Shown here piece after piece: positions 1-9,075 of a stretch of DNA of 64,000 nucleotides (position 1 is the first letter of the stretch; each line of letters opens with the position of its first letter). The DNA lies in assembly GCF_000632495.1 (NCBI RefSeq), contig NZ_JFZT01000057.1:116542-180541 (forward strand), read 5' to 3'. This stretch comes from Candidatus Acidianus copahuensis. Its GTDB lineage: Archaea; Thermoproteota; Thermoprotei_A; Sulfolobales; Sulfolobaceae. The notes under the pieces are model-generated. The model was given only the letters and a program-made list of their open reading frames with translations, searched no databases and was not told the DNA's origin. Both the position numbers and the translations under genes were made by a program.

Positions 1-54
1 TCAAGAATAAGCTTATTAAGATAAACTTCTATAGATGTATATAAGGTGAAATGA

Positions 55-558
55 ATGAAATTAAATATAGATCACTTAGCCGCAATTGTGCTTGTAGCGG
101 CTATTGTCTCTTTGGGCATATTAGGAGGATATACACATGCGGTACCTCAAGCCATTATAGGGACGTCGTTACTTGGAAAATACATTGGTGGTGATTGGAA
201 TCAAGTTTATGCATATTCCGGTCAGGGCATGTTATCTAGGTCAACTTTTCTACAAAGTTTTGGTAGCAATAGCTTAAAATTTGTCAATTTTACTGACTCT
301 CTTGGCGATATATTGCAAGTAGTTTTAGTTGCTTTTCCAAGCCATTCTGCTGCAGTATCATATGCAAAACAAAACTTAATTGGTAGCCTTATCTCTCAAG
401 GGAAGTTGAGTATAGCAGTATATCAATATGGTTACACGGAAATAGTTCAAGGAGTTTACGGTAACGAATATGTCATGATTACTTACATTGGTAATACGAC
501 GATGCCAAGCGTATCTTCCATAGAGGCACTTGCTACAGCTCTATTAACAGGTAGCTGA
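55..558 (+). CDS. Conserved hypothetical membrane-anchored or exported protein
   Basis: I do not recognise a family. The 167-residue product starts with a short charged segment and one hydrophobic stretch (about residues 8-28), which can be a signal anchor or an uncleaved signal peptide. The rest is a mixed, probably extracytoplasmic domain of about 135 residues with several Asn-X-Ser/Thr sites, fitting a glycosylated archaeal surface protein. A GGTGA ribosome site lies just before the ATG. The gene stands alone ahead of the peroxiredoxin gene, with about 130 bp of AT-rich sequence between them. Confidence 0.6.
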   Translation: MKLNIDHLAAIVLVAAIVSLGILGGYTHAVPQAIIGTSLLGKYIGGDWNQVYAYSGQGMLSRSTFLQSFGSNSLKFVNFTDSLGDILQVVLVAFPSHSAAVSYAKQNLIGSLISQGKLSIAVYQYGYTEIVQGVYGNEYVMITYIGNTTMPSVSSIEALATALLTGS

Positions 559-688
559 GATTCAATATTTACTTTAATATAAAATTAGATTATTTATTTT
601 TATTATTTAATATTTTTAGATCTAGTAGCTATATTGTTTTACTAGTTTTTTAAACAAATCTTTAAAATCTATAAATAAAAAGGAAAGT

Positions 689-1153
689 ATGAAGTTAGAG
701 ATTGGGAGCCAGGCTCCCGATTTTGAAGCATTAGACGAGAATGGGAAAAAGGTAAAATTATCTGATTTCAGAGGCAAGTGGGTGGTACTTTATTTTTACC
801 CTAAGGATGACACTCCAGGTTGTAGGACCGAAGCCTTAAGCTTCAAGGAAAATTGGGACGACTTGATAAAGATAGGTGCAGTTGTTATAGGTGTAAGTGG
901 AGATAGTCCTGAATCTCACAGAAAATTTAAAGAGAAATATGGTCTTCCCTTTACTCTTTTGAGCGATCCTGATGATAAGATAAGAGAACTCTACGGGGCT
1001 AAAGGTCTATTACTTCCACCTCGTATAACTTTCATTATAGATAAGGAAGGGAAGATAATTCACATTTACTCATCTCAGATGAATCCTAAAAGTCACGTAA
1101 GTGTTGCCAAGAAAGTTATTTTACAAAATTTAAGTGCTAAGCCTTTAGATTGA
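689..1153 (+). CDS. bcp: Peroxiredoxin, Bcp/PrxQ family
   Basis: Thiol peroxidase that reduces H2O2 and organic hydroperoxides in the cytosol. The 154-residue length and thioredoxin-fold layout fit the Bcp/PrxQ family. The active-site motif DDTPGC is at residues 40-45, giving Cys45 as the peroxidatic cysteine. PrxQ proteins of the atypical 2-Cys type have a resolving Cys five residues later; here that position is Leu50 and no other Cys occurs, so this is a 1-Cys version that needs an external thiol partner. A TATA-like stretch (CTTTAAAA) is about 25-30 bp upstream, so the transcript probably has little or no leader. Confidence 0.93.
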   Translation: MKLEIGSQAPDFEALDENGKKVKLSDFRGKWVVLYFYPKDDTPGCRTEALSFKENWDDLIKIGAVVIGVSGDSPESHRKFKEKYGLPFTLLSDPDDKIRELYGAKGLLLPPRITFIIDKEGKIIHIYSSQMNPKSHVSVAKKVILQNLSAKPLD

Positions 1154-1336
1154 ACTTTTTATCCCTCTGGTTTAATGGACAAATGATGCATTGGAAAGAA
1201 TCAAGATCGACAATCCCTTATGAAAAATTCATAAAGTGTATTTCGGACCTCTTAAACGCAAATAAGATAAGTTTTTATGAATTTGTTCCTCTTCGTTGAA
1301 GGAGCGTAATGTTCATTGAGCATAAATTAAATATAT

Positions 1337-2104
1337 TTATGTTGTTAATTTTAGGATATTGGTTGATATCTCGTATATCTGCTTTAAATCTGGTAAATCA
1401 TCGATCTTTCCAGAAAAGTTAACTAGTTCATCAATAAAATTTATTTGGAGTAAGTACTGAAATCCCATTTTTTTTATCTTCTCTTCCAAATCCTTTAGAT
1501 CTAAATCTATACCTGGAGGAACCATGTTTATAATGAAGTAATATGGGATAAGACGAAAATTGGTAAACTTTAGGGCTTCAGTAGCGTATCTCATCGTTGA
1601 AGTTATAGATACGTTAGAGAAATCACTAACAAAGATCCCCATTATTTTTGATGTTGAAAACACAGAAGAGAATAACGTAAGCTCTTCCTTTATAAAGAAA
1701 AATGAAGGTGTAATCAAGGGAGGGTTGTCAACTATTAGTATGTCGTAGTCTGAAGAGATAATTCTCTTGTACTCATTAGCGAATTTTTCTTCTACTTTTT
1801 TGTCCTTTTCTAACAAATTCTCGTTCTTTTCCCATGATCCTATAGGGGCTATCAATTTCAATATTCCAAGTTTATGATCATCCCTAGTAATTTCCTTATA
1901 ATAATCTTTAGTATCTTTTTCTTCATTAATTATACTAGATAATAATCCATCGCTTTCAATTCCTGCAATTCTCGAGGAGTACCCTAATAAGTCTCTATCT
2001 AACAGGATTACATTCTTGTACTTCGATAATTCCCTACTAAGAAGAAGGGCAAATGTTGATTTGCCAACTCCTCCCTTGATCCCCAGGATTGTAATCCGGA
2101 TCAT
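1337..2104 (-). CDS. ParA/MinD-like ATPase (SIMIBI class)
   Basis: P-loop ATPase of the ParA/MinD/Soj group. The deviant Walker A motif KGGVGKST is at residues 10-17 with the signature lysine at Lys10. An A'-like segment (LLDRDLLG) is near residues 34-41 and a Walker B-like strand ending VDNPP is at about 125-129, where many relatives have DTPP or DPP. Such proteins segregate DNA or position complexes on DNA or membrane. No ParB-like partner is adjacent, so the cargo is unknown. The gene is monocistronic and convergent with the peroxiredoxin gene. The family is certain, the role is not. Confidence 0.85.
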   Translation of the reverse strand: MIRITILGIKGGVGKSTFALLLSRELSKYKNVILLDRDLLGYSSRIAGIESDGLLSSIINEEKDTKDYYKEITRDDHKLGILKLIAPIGSWEKNENLLEKDKKVEEKFANEYKRIISSDYDILIVDNPPLITPSFFFIKEELTLFSSVFSTSKIMGIFVSDFSNVSITSTMRYATEALKFTNFRLIPYYFIINMVPPGIDLDLKDLEEKIKKMGFQYLLQINFIDELVNFSGKIDDLPDLKQIYEISTNILKLTT

Positions 2105-2198
2105 ATGATCATATTAAAAGATAGCATATATAAACACTCCAATAGATTTAACATATTTGATTTTTTGATATAAAATCAAAAAATTCTTAATCAAGAAA

Positions 2199-2789
2199 TT
2201 AACTTTTGAGTTTTTTTGCAACTTGTGTGACTCTCTTTCCTAGAAATCTCGCTATGATTCTTTCATTATTATCCAGTTCTTTTGAAGATGATAGGTGAGA
2301 GGCCCCATATGGACTACCTCCAGTCACGCTCGTAGATATTTCTGGGATACCATATCCCAAAGGGACTATGACCATTCCAAAGTGGAACGCATACGTAGCC
2401 ATTGTAAGTATTGTAGTTTCATGACCTCCGTGCACGGTCGATGCCTCAGTAAAGAAACCTACAGGTTTTCCGTACAATGATCCCTTTTTCCATAGAGGAG
2501 CAGTTGTATCTAAAAATGTCTTTAGGCCACCTGCCATATTTCCGTATCTAGTGGGAGAACCTATAACGAATCCATCAGCCCACTCCATATCATCAAGTGA
2601 GACTTCTTGAATATCCTTTACACTATCTAATGGAATGCTATATTTCTCTATTAACTCTGGATATATTGTTTCTCTAACTCTTCTTAGTCTTACCTGTCCC
2701 CCTTCCTCCTCTGAACCTTTTGTTACTTCTTTAGCTAGGTCTACTATTGCTCCATACCCATAGAACAAAACAAGGATATTTACGCTCAT
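2199..2789 (-). CDS. WrbA-like flavodoxin-fold NAD(P)H:quinone oxidoreductase
   Basis: FMN-binding flavodoxin-fold protein, 196 residues, the usual WrbA length. The segment SPTRYGNM (78-85) and HGGHETT (about 120-126) match the WrbA signature loops that hold FMN. The first phosphate loop reads FYGYGAIVDLA (9-19), a diverged form of the usual flavodoxin loop. WrbA proteins do two-electron quinone reduction, avoiding semiquinone radicals. The gene is divergent from the PrpD-like gene with about 78 bp between starts, so the two promoters share that spacer. Confidence 0.88.
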   Translation of the reverse strand: MSVNILVLFYGYGAIVDLAKEVTKGSEEEGGQVRLRRVRETIYPELIEKYSIPLDSVKDIQEVSLDDMEWADGFVIGSPTRYGNMAGGLKTFLDTTAPLWKKGSLYGKPVGFFTEASTVHGGHETTILTMATYAFHFGMVIVPLGYGIPEISTSVTGGSPYGASHLSSSKELDNNERIIARFLGKRVTQVAKKLKS

Positions 2790-2866
2790 AATTAACTAGA
2801 CTTTTGATTACTTATAAAACGAATTCAACTTAGGAAAGTTAATAATGGTCAATATAATCTATAATT

Positions 2867-4129
2867 ATGGAACTCGCTGATCTAATATCGGATTACGTAG
2901 AATCCATATCCTTCAATGATTTAGATGATCAGGAAATACATGAGGCAAAGAGAAGAATACTTGATAGCGTAGCTGTTGCATATGGTTCTCAGCAAAGTGA
3001 ACCGGCTAAAATAGCTAGAAAGGTTTCTGAAGAATTCCAAGGCAATAATATAATGCTTTTTAGAGGAAGTAGCTCTCCAGATATGGCATCCTTTTATAAT
3101 ACGTTACTTATAAGGTACTTAGACTTTAATGATACATACCTTTCCTTAGAGCCACTCCATCCAAGCGATATGATAGGGGGTTTGATATCCTTAGGAAATG
3201 GTAAAAAAGGAAAGGATCTCATACTAGCCCTTATAGTTGGATATGAAATTGGAACTAGATTATGTGATTCTTTTTCATTAAGAAAAAAAGGATTTGATCA
3301 TGTTAATTTTCTTCAAGTCGCCGCTGCTGCAGCAATGAGTAAGCTTCTTGCTTTAGATAAGAAGAGAACGTACAACGCAATATCACTCTCAATAATACCT
3401 CATGTGGCTCTTAGACAATCTAGGGTAGGTAATTTATCTATGTGGAAAGCAGGTGCTGCTGCAGAAGCAATTAGGAACGCAACTTTTGCTGTACTTTTGG
3501 CTAAAGAAGGTTTTACTGCTCCAGAAAGACCATTTTCTGGAGATATGGGATTTAGAATCATAGCTGACATACAAGTCGAAAACTTCAAGAATATGGGGAC
3601 GAAGAAGATTTTGGATACTCTATTAAAGAAATATCCGGTTGAATATCATGCGCAAGCAGCAGTTGATATAGCTTTAGGGTTACTCTATGAGGGAGAAATA
3701 AGGAAAGTTGAAGTTGAGATTTATGAGGCTGGGAAGACGATACTTGCAGATAAGGAAAAATGGAACCCTAAGAATAAAGAGACAGCAGACCATAGTCTTC
3801 CGTTCATAATTGCAGTTTCATTACTCAGGAGAGAGTTCTGGCTAGATTCTTATTCTTTAATATTTGATCAAAAAATAAGAGAGTTAATGGATAAAATTGA
3901 GATTATAGAGAGAGAAGATTTTACCAAGGTTTATCCTTTAGAACTGCCAACGAGGATTACAGTATATACTGATAAGGGAAAGTTTGAGAGTGAAAAAAGA
4001 GTACCTAGAGGTCATCCAAAGGATCCGATGACAGACCAGGAAATAGAGGAAAAAGCAAAGAGACTTGGATTAATTAACGTTAAGAGATTCTGGGAGATTG
4101 AAGATATGAGGGTGGGAGAATTCTTGTAA
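2867..4129 (+). CDS. prpD: MmgE/PrpD family 2-methylcitrate dehydratase
   Basis: Predicted to dehydrate 2-methylcitrate to 2-methyl-cis-aconitate in the 2-methylcitrate cycle of propionyl-CoA oxidation. The 420-residue product has the all-helical MmgE/PrpD N-domain with conserved DFNDT (86-90) and HPSD (98-101), then a smaller C-domain. The next genes encode a methylisocitrate lyase-like enzyme and a citrate/2-methylcitrate synthase, giving three of the cycle's enzymes in a row. Its TAA stop at 4127-4129 lies inside the 5' end of the PrpB reading frame. MmgE/PrpD proteins also include cis-aconitate decarboxylases, but the neighbours favour PrpD. Confidence 0.88.
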   Translation: MELADLISDYVESISFNDLDDQEIHEAKRRILDSVAVAYGSQQSEPAKIARKVSEEFQGNNIMLFRGSSSPDMASFYNTLLIRYLDFNDTYLSLEPLHPSDMIGGLISLGNGKKGKDLILALIVGYEIGTRLCDSFSLRKKGFDHVNFLQVAAAAAMSKLLALDKKRTYNAISLSIIPHVALRQSRVGNLSMWKAGAAAEAIRNATFAVLLAKEGFTAPERPFSGDMGFRIIADIQVENFKNMGTKKILDTLLKKYPVEYHAQAAVDIALGLLYEGEIRKVEVEIYEAGKTILADKEKWNPKNKETADHSLPFIIAVSLLRREFWLDSYSLIFDQKIRELMDKIEIIEREDFTKVYPLELPTRITVYTDKGKFESEKRVPRGHPKDPMTDQEIEEKAKRLGLINVKRFWEIEDMRVGEFL

Positions 4130-4950
4130 AAGAATTCCAAATAGTACCTGGGGTATTTAACCCATTTAGTGCACTATTAGCTGAGAAGGTTGGATTCAGG
4201 TCTGTCTATTTATCAGGCGGGGCATATACTTCCTCATTAGGTCTTCCAGATCTTGGAGTTATATCGCTTACAGAACTTGAGGACGTTGTAAAGAAAATAA
4301 GGGAAGTTACAGAAATACCTATAATAGTTGACGCAGATACTGGTTTTGGCGGAGCTCTTAATGTTTATAGGACAGTTAGAGTTCTTGAAAAAGCTGGAGC
4401 TGATGCCATACAGATAGAGGATCAAAGGATGCCGAAAAGGTGTGGTCATCTAGAGGGTAAAGAAGTAGTTCCTCAAGAGGAGATGATACAAAAAATTAAG
4501 GCTGCAGTCCGCGCAAGAAAAGATGCAATGATAATTGCGAGGATAGATTCTAGGGGAGTTATAGGCTTAGAGGACGCAATAGATAGGGCGAAAGCTTATT
4601 TAGACGCTGGAGCTGATATCATATTTCCTGAAGCTTTGCAGAGCAAAGATGAATTTGAAAAGTTCGCAAAAGAGATTCGTTCTCCTCTTCTAGCTAACAT
4701 GACTGAGTTTGGCAAAACTCCTCTAATAACTGCAGAAGAGTTTAAACAGATGGGATATACTTTCGTGATATTCCCTGTGACTGTATTTAGAGTAGCGGCA
4801 AGAGCTATGAAGGAAGCTCTAGAGACCTTGCTTAAGGAGGGTACACAAAAGAACCTTATGGACAAAATGATGACAAGAAAAGAGCAATACGAAATTATAA
4901 ATTACTCGTTCTATGAGATGTTAGATAGAGAACTTGCAAAACTTTTATAA
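4120..4950 (+). CDS. prpB: Methylisocitrate lyase (PEP mutase/isocitrate lyase superfamily), start codon unresolved
   Basis: Cleaves 2-methylisocitrate to pyruvate and succinate. Reading from 4132 gives a full PrpB-like N-terminus (EFQIVPGVFNPFSALLAEKV), then YLSGG, the metal-binding DADTGFG and KRCGHLEGK with the catalytic Cys-Gly-His. An ATG at 4429 would delete the first half of the barrel, so the gene must start upstream. After an in-frame TGA at 4099 there is no ATG, GTG or TTG before the conserved region. The best candidate is ATT at 4120, five nucleotides after a TGAGGGTG ribosome-site-like run (4107-4114). A -1 frameshift from the prpD frame or an assembly indel is also possible. The product is about 276 residues. 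Confidence 0.82.
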   Translation: MLVKEFQIVPGVFNPFSALLAEKVGFRSVYLSGGAYTSSLGLPDLGVISLTELEDVVKKIREVTEIPIIVDADTGFGGALNVYRTVRVLEKAGADAIQIEDQRMPKRCGHLEGKEVVPQEEMIQKIKAAVRARKDAMIIARIDSRGVIGLEDAIDRAKAYLDAGADIIFPEALQSKDEFEKFAKEIRSPLLANMTEFGKTPLITAEEFKQMGYTFVIFPVTVFRVAARAMKEALETLLKEGTQKNLMDKMMTRKEQYEIINYSFYEMLDRELAKLL

Positions 4951-5017
4951 TTATAGAAAAGTATATATCTTAAATGAGTTGTATGATAAGCTTTTCCAAT
5001 TATAGAGGTGTTCATTC

Positions 5018-6109
5018 GTGAGTGTTAGTAAAGGCCTAGAAAATGTAATTATAAAAGCAACTAGACTAACTTACATTGATGGAGAGAGAGGGATACTAAG
5101 ATACGGAGGATATGATATAGAGGATTTAGTAAATAACTCGAGTTTTGAGGAAGTAGCTTATCTCATGTTATATGGAAAACTTCCTAATTCCCTAGAACTT
5201 AGGAAAGTCAAGGAAAGAATTCAAGATTTTGAGATCCCTGAAAATGTTATTCATATCTTAGAAGAGTTACCAAAAGACGCGGACGCAATAGCTATGATGG
5301 AAACTGCTTTTTCTTCACTGTCTTCGTTCTATAATGCCTATTGGATAGGACCTAGAGAAAGGGCACTAGAAGTGATTGGTAAGGCGGCGACTATTGTAGC
5401 AAATATCTACAGAATTAAGGAAGGTATGCCAACTAGAATACCGGAGCCCTCAGAGAGCTACGCAAAGAGCTTCCTTAAGGCAATTTTCTCAGATGTTTCT
5501 GATATGGAGATAAAGGCCATGAATGCATCTCTTATTCTTTATGCCGATCATGAAGTACCAGCCTCGACAACTGCGGATCTAATTGTAGCATCAACTCTTT
5601 CTGACATGTATTCCTGTGTTGCTGCAGCTCTTTCAGCTCTTAAGGGTCCACTTCACGGGGGTGCTGCTGAAGAGGCATTCAAACAATTTGTTGAAATTGG
5701 AGATCCGTCTAACGTTGAAGCATGGTTTAACAAAGTTATAGCTGAGAAGAAAAGGTTAATGGGATTTGGGCATAGAGTTTATAAGACTTACGATCCTAGA
5801 AGCAGGATATTTAAAAAGTTAGCTAAGGAATTAAAGAGCGAAAGAGGAGGAAAATACCTTGAAATAGCAGAGAAATTAGAAGAAGTAGGAACAAGACATT
5901 TTGCGGAAAAAAAGATTTTTCCCAACACTGACTTTTATTCTGGAATTGTTTTCTACAGTATAGGTTTTCCTATTTACATGTTTACACCTCTGTTTGCGCT
6001 GTCGAGAACATTAGGATGGTTAGCTCATGCTATTGAGTATGTTGAAGACGATTACGGGATGATAAGACCAAGAGCTCTGTATGTCGGATCAGAGAAAAGA
6101 AGTTTTTAA
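5018..6109 (+). CDS. gltA: Citrate synthase / 2-methylcitrate synthase
   Basis: Condenses oxaloacetate with acetyl-CoA or propionyl-CoA. The 363-residue length is that of short archaeal citrate synthases. Visible active-site elements are ADHEVPAS (His178), LHGGA (His213), GFGHRVYK (His252) and FPNTDF (Asp305). The GTG start at 5018 follows a good GAGGTG ribosome site. It lies 67 bp after prpB in the same direction, so it may serve both the TCA and 2-methylcitrate cycles. Sequence alone does not separate the two substrate preferences. A short promoter-like AT-rich stretch before it may allow separate expression. Confidence 0.93.
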   Translation: MSVSKGLENVIIKATRLTYIDGERGILRYGGYDIEDLVNNSSFEEVAYLMLYGKLPNSLELRKVKERIQDFEIPENVIHILEELPKDADAIAMMETAFSSLSSFYNAYWIGPRERALEVIGKAATIVANIYRIKEGMPTRIPEPSESYAKSFLKAIFSDVSDMEIKAMNASLILYADHEVPASTTADLIVASTLSDMYSCVAAALSALKGPLHGGAAEEAFKQFVEIGDPSNVEAWFNKVIAEKKRLMGFGHRVYKTYDPRSRIFKKLAKELKSERGGKYLEIAEKLEEVGTRHFAEKKIFPNTDFYSGIVFYSIGFPIYMFTPLFALSRTLGWLAHAIEYVEDDYGMIRPRALYVGSEKRSF

Positions 6110-6541
6110 GATAACCCATTAAGAATCTGTCTTCTAAAAAGCGTAGATAAAGTGAACATTTTTAACTTTATATGTCTAGGGGTTGGAGGCCTATATCATT
6201 CGGCGGACAAATTCCTTAAACAATGGTTATTTCCCTAACTTGAAGTTCCGCTCTGTGCAGATCCACCTGTTATACCCTTGAGAGACGTAACTTAATGTAG
6301 TGAGATAGTGTCATCGGTTCTCGTAACCTTACTCAGAATGCTTTCCATCACACTTCTGTGGGATAAGGGCGTCAACTAAAGCTCTATTACAAATTACTAA
6401 GAACAACCGAAAAGTTAGAGTAGTTCATAATATTAAAAGATCAAAAATATATATATTTATTAATTTTTTATAATAATGAATAAATTATTTACTTGATAAT
6501 GATGGATTAGTTTTTTAAGTATTATGATTTTTACTTAGGTA
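6110..6541. other. Gene-free spacer (432 bp) ahead of the reductase gene
   Basis: No supported gene on either strand. The left part (about 6180-6420) is less AT-rich than ordinary spacers here and has fragments with many stops, possibly a decayed insertion. The right part (about 6430-6540) is very AT-rich and ends in a TTTTTAAGTATT box centred about 26 bp before the ATG at 6542, a spacing expected for a leaderless archaeal promoter. Confidence 0.4.
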
Positions 6542-7525
6542 ATGAAAGCCGTTTATTTTGAGAAGAGTGGTATTGAAAATTTAAAATACGGAGATTTTCG
6601 AGATCCGGAGCTAGGGTCACATGATGTTTTAGTTAAACCGGTAATGGCAGGAGTCAATCCTATAGATTACTTCGTTGTCTCAGGATTACCAGTAACTCCT
6701 ATTCCTCATATTCCGGGAGCCGAAATAGCTGGGGAAGTTAAAAAAACGGGAGATCACGTCAAAGGATTTCAAGAAGGAGATAAAGTGGTTGTTTATAACA
6801 GGTCTTTTGATGGAACATGCGATCTTTGTCTATCTGGAAAGGAACAGTTATGTAGAAACGGTGGAATAATTAGTGTAATAAGAAATGGCGGATATTCTGA
6901 ATTTTTTTCTGTTCCAGAGAAAAATTTAATAAAGATTCCAAATGACCTTCATTGGGAAGTTGCCGCAAGCTTACCTGTAGCAGCTCTGACTTCATTTCAT
7001 GCCTTGAGGGAAGCCCAAGTAACATTGGGGAGTACAGTAGTTATATTTGGAGCATCTGGTAATACAGGAATATTTGCGATGCAATTAGCGAGAAGGATGG
7101 GAGCGAGGGTTATAGCAGTTTCTAAGAAACTTTGGGTAAATGAGTTTGCAGACTACGTATTTCCTTATGAAGGGATTGAAGAGAATGTGAAGAGAGTTAC
7201 TGGAGGGAAAATGGCTGATGTAGTGCTTAATTCAGTTGGTGGAGATCTATGGGAAGTTGCGTTAAAGGTGTTATCTCCTGGAGGTTCAATGGTTTTCTTT
7301 GGAGGACTTACCTCACAAAAAGCCGAAATTCAATTATCTGGAATTTATTCGAATCATCTCAAAATTATTGGAACTACAGGAGGAACTAGATGGGAGCTGG
7401 AGAATTTAACTAAAATGAATCTTACTACTAGAACTTGGAAAATCTTTAGACTTGAGGAAGCTAAAGAGGCCTTGTCTAACCTATTCTCTAAGGAGAGAGA
7501 TGGAAGAATTCTGATAAGGTACTAA
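6542..7525 (+). CDS. Zinc-type MDR-superfamily alcohol dehydrogenase / quinone reductase-like oxidoreductase
   Basis: Medium-chain NAD(P)-dependent oxidoreductase of 327 residues. The GroES-like N-domain contains PHIPGAEIAGEV, a segment GTCDLCLSGKEQLC with three of the four structural-zinc cysteines, and the Rossmann motif FGASGNTG. The usual catalytic zinc Cys is replaced: that region reads AGVNPIDY, as in quinone oxidoreductase and enoyl/acryloyl-CoA reductase-like members. The substrate is therefore not inferred. The start is ATG 6542 because a TATA-like box sits about 26 bp upstream. The DHA2 exporter gene follows in the same direction after about 60 bp. Confidence 0.85.
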   Translation: MKAVYFEKSGIENLKYGDFRDPELGSHDVLVKPVMAGVNPIDYFVVSGLPVTPIPHIPGAEIAGEVKKTGDHVKGFQEGDKVVVYNRSFDGTCDLCLSGKEQLCRNGGIISVIRNGGYSEFFSVPEKNLIKIPNDLHWEVAASLPVAALTSFHALREAQVTLGSTVVIFGASGNTGIFAMQLARRMGARVIAVSKKLWVNEFADYVFPYEGIEENVKRVTGGKMADVVLNSVGGDLWEVALKVLSPGGSMVFFGGLTSQKAEIQLSGIYSNHLKIIGTTGGTRWELENLTKMNLTTRTWKIFRLEEAKEALSNLFSKERDGRILIRY

Positions 7526-7586
7526 TTTCCCTTCGTAAAAAAGATATATCGAAAATTTTTTAACAAGTAATTAGATGTAATGAGGT

Positions 7587-9041
7587 ATGGATTCAAAAAT
7601 AAGGACGTTAATTATTCTCTCTTTAATGCTTTTGATAATTAACTACGTTGAAACGATGGTTGTGCCGGCCTTACCTAAGATAGAGAAGGACTTCTCAATT
7701 TCTGCCGCATTGGCTGGATGGATTACATCAGCATATATGGTTGTAGCTGCAGCAACGTCGCCTCTAATGGGAAAGCTTTCTGATACATTCGGTAAGAAGA
7801 GAATGTATATAGTGGCAATAGGTTTTTATATAATAGCTGTGGCAACTGCAGGTTTTTCGCAGAATATCTGGATGCTAATAGCTGCTAGAGCTATTCAAGG
7901 TGTAGGATTCTCTGTTTTCCCTATAGCCATCGCTATAATATCAGATATTTTTCCGAGAGAAAAGGTAGCATTCGCCCAGGGTATACTTAGTGCAATGATA
8001 GGAATTGGTCCAGCATTAGGCCTTCTATTAGGTTCCTATGTAGTGCAAGATTTAGGATGGCCTTATGCTTTTCATACAGCTGCTATACTTTCTATGATTT
8101 TATTCATAATTTCAATAATATACATTCCTCATACTGGGCATAGACTAAAAGAAAAAGTAGACTATATAGGAGCAACGTTGATAGGTATAGCCTCTGTTAT
8201 GTCTTTGGTTTACATAACTGAAGCACCATCAATAGGTTGGCTATCTATGGAAAACCTTACTCTACTTATTCTAGGCGGGATATTCTTTATAGCGTTCTTT
8301 TTGTATGAGAGAAGAGCTAAAGAACCGTTATTAAAGCTAGACCTCTTCAAAATAAGGAACTTTGCCGTAGCCAACATAGTAGGGCTAATATCTGGAGTTG
8401 GAATGTTTATGGTGTTTATCTTTCTAGTCTATTATGCTCAACTTCCTGCTCCATACGGCCTTGGACTCAGTATAATACAATCAGGTCTTCTTATGTCGCC
8501 GGTAGCGTTAGGTATGGTAATATTTGGACCTATTCTTGGAAAGATAATGCCAAAAACCGGACCGAAACCATTGCTCATATTAGGAAGCGTCTTATCGGCA
8601 ATATCATATGTAATGCTTCTAGTTCATAGGTCAACAACGATTGATGTATTAGAGGACGGATTTATTTCATCAGTGGGTCTTGTCGCAGTTATTGTGCCTT
8701 TAGTTAATATGGTAGCCGTATCATTGCCAGATCAATATAGAACTACTGGATTAGGTATGAATACTTTGATGAGAACAATGGGGGGAGCAGCTGGCCCTGT
8801 GGTAGCTACTGCACTTATGGATACTTATCAAGTTCCTATAGTTACTATGATAAATAACCAACCTTATGTCTTTGGATTTGTTCCAGGTTCAACAGCATTT
8901 GATTATATAGCAATTGTAGGCATTGGTATAATGATTTTAACGCTAATTGGTTCGTTGTGGACAAAGAACTATAAATTTTCCAATAAACTCACAAGAAATA
9001 TTGAAAATGAAATTATGGCTTCTAAACAATCAGATGCTTAG
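7587..9041 (+). CDS. MFS transporter, DHA2-like (EmrB/QacA type)
   Basis: Major facilitator of 484 residues with about 14 predicted membrane helices, typical of the DHA2 drug:H+ antiporter branch. Motif A reads GKLSDTFGKKR after the second helix. The hydrophilic tail is short. It probably exports a small organic compound or drug by proton antiport; the substrate cannot be read. It follows the MDR reductase and may share its transcript, although AAAGATATATCG before it could also be a promoter element. Downstream are an IS200/IS605-type hairpin end and a tandem pyrimidine repeat that may end transcription. Confidence 0.88.
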   Translation: MDSKIRTLIILSLMLLIINYVETMVVPALPKIEKDFSISAALAGWITSAYMVVAAATSPLMGKLSDTFGKKRMYIVAIGFYIIAVATAGFSQNIWMLIAARAIQGVGFSVFPIAIAIISDIFPREKVAFAQGILSAMIGIGPALGLLLGSYVVQDLGWPYAFHTAAILSMILFIISIIYIPHTGHRLKEKVDYIGATLIGIASVMSLVYITEAPSIGWLSMENLTLLILGGIFFIAFFLYERRAKEPLLKLDLFKIRNFAVANIVGLISGVGMFMVFIFLVYYAQLPAPYGLGLSIIQSGLLMSPVALGMVIFGPILGKIMPKTGPKPLLILGSVLSAISYVMLLVHRSTTIDVLEDGFISSVGLVAVIVPLVNMVAVSLPDQYRTTGLGMNTLMRTMGGAAGPVVATALMDTYQVPIVTMINNQPYVFGFVPGSTAFDYIAIVGIGIMILTLIGSLWTKNYKFSNKLTRNIENEIMASKQSDA

Positions 9042-9075
9042 GAATTAACCTTTTACTTACCTAATTTTTTACCTT

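Noticed and set aside
1560..1748. Opposite-strand frame within the ParA-like gene
   Set aside because: It lies wholly inside a well-supported gene, has no homology and no ribosome site: a shadow frame, like the others inside coding genes.
4237..4449. Minus-strand frame over the 5' part of prpB
   Set aside because: The + strand encodes the conserved PrpB N-terminus here, so this is a shadow.
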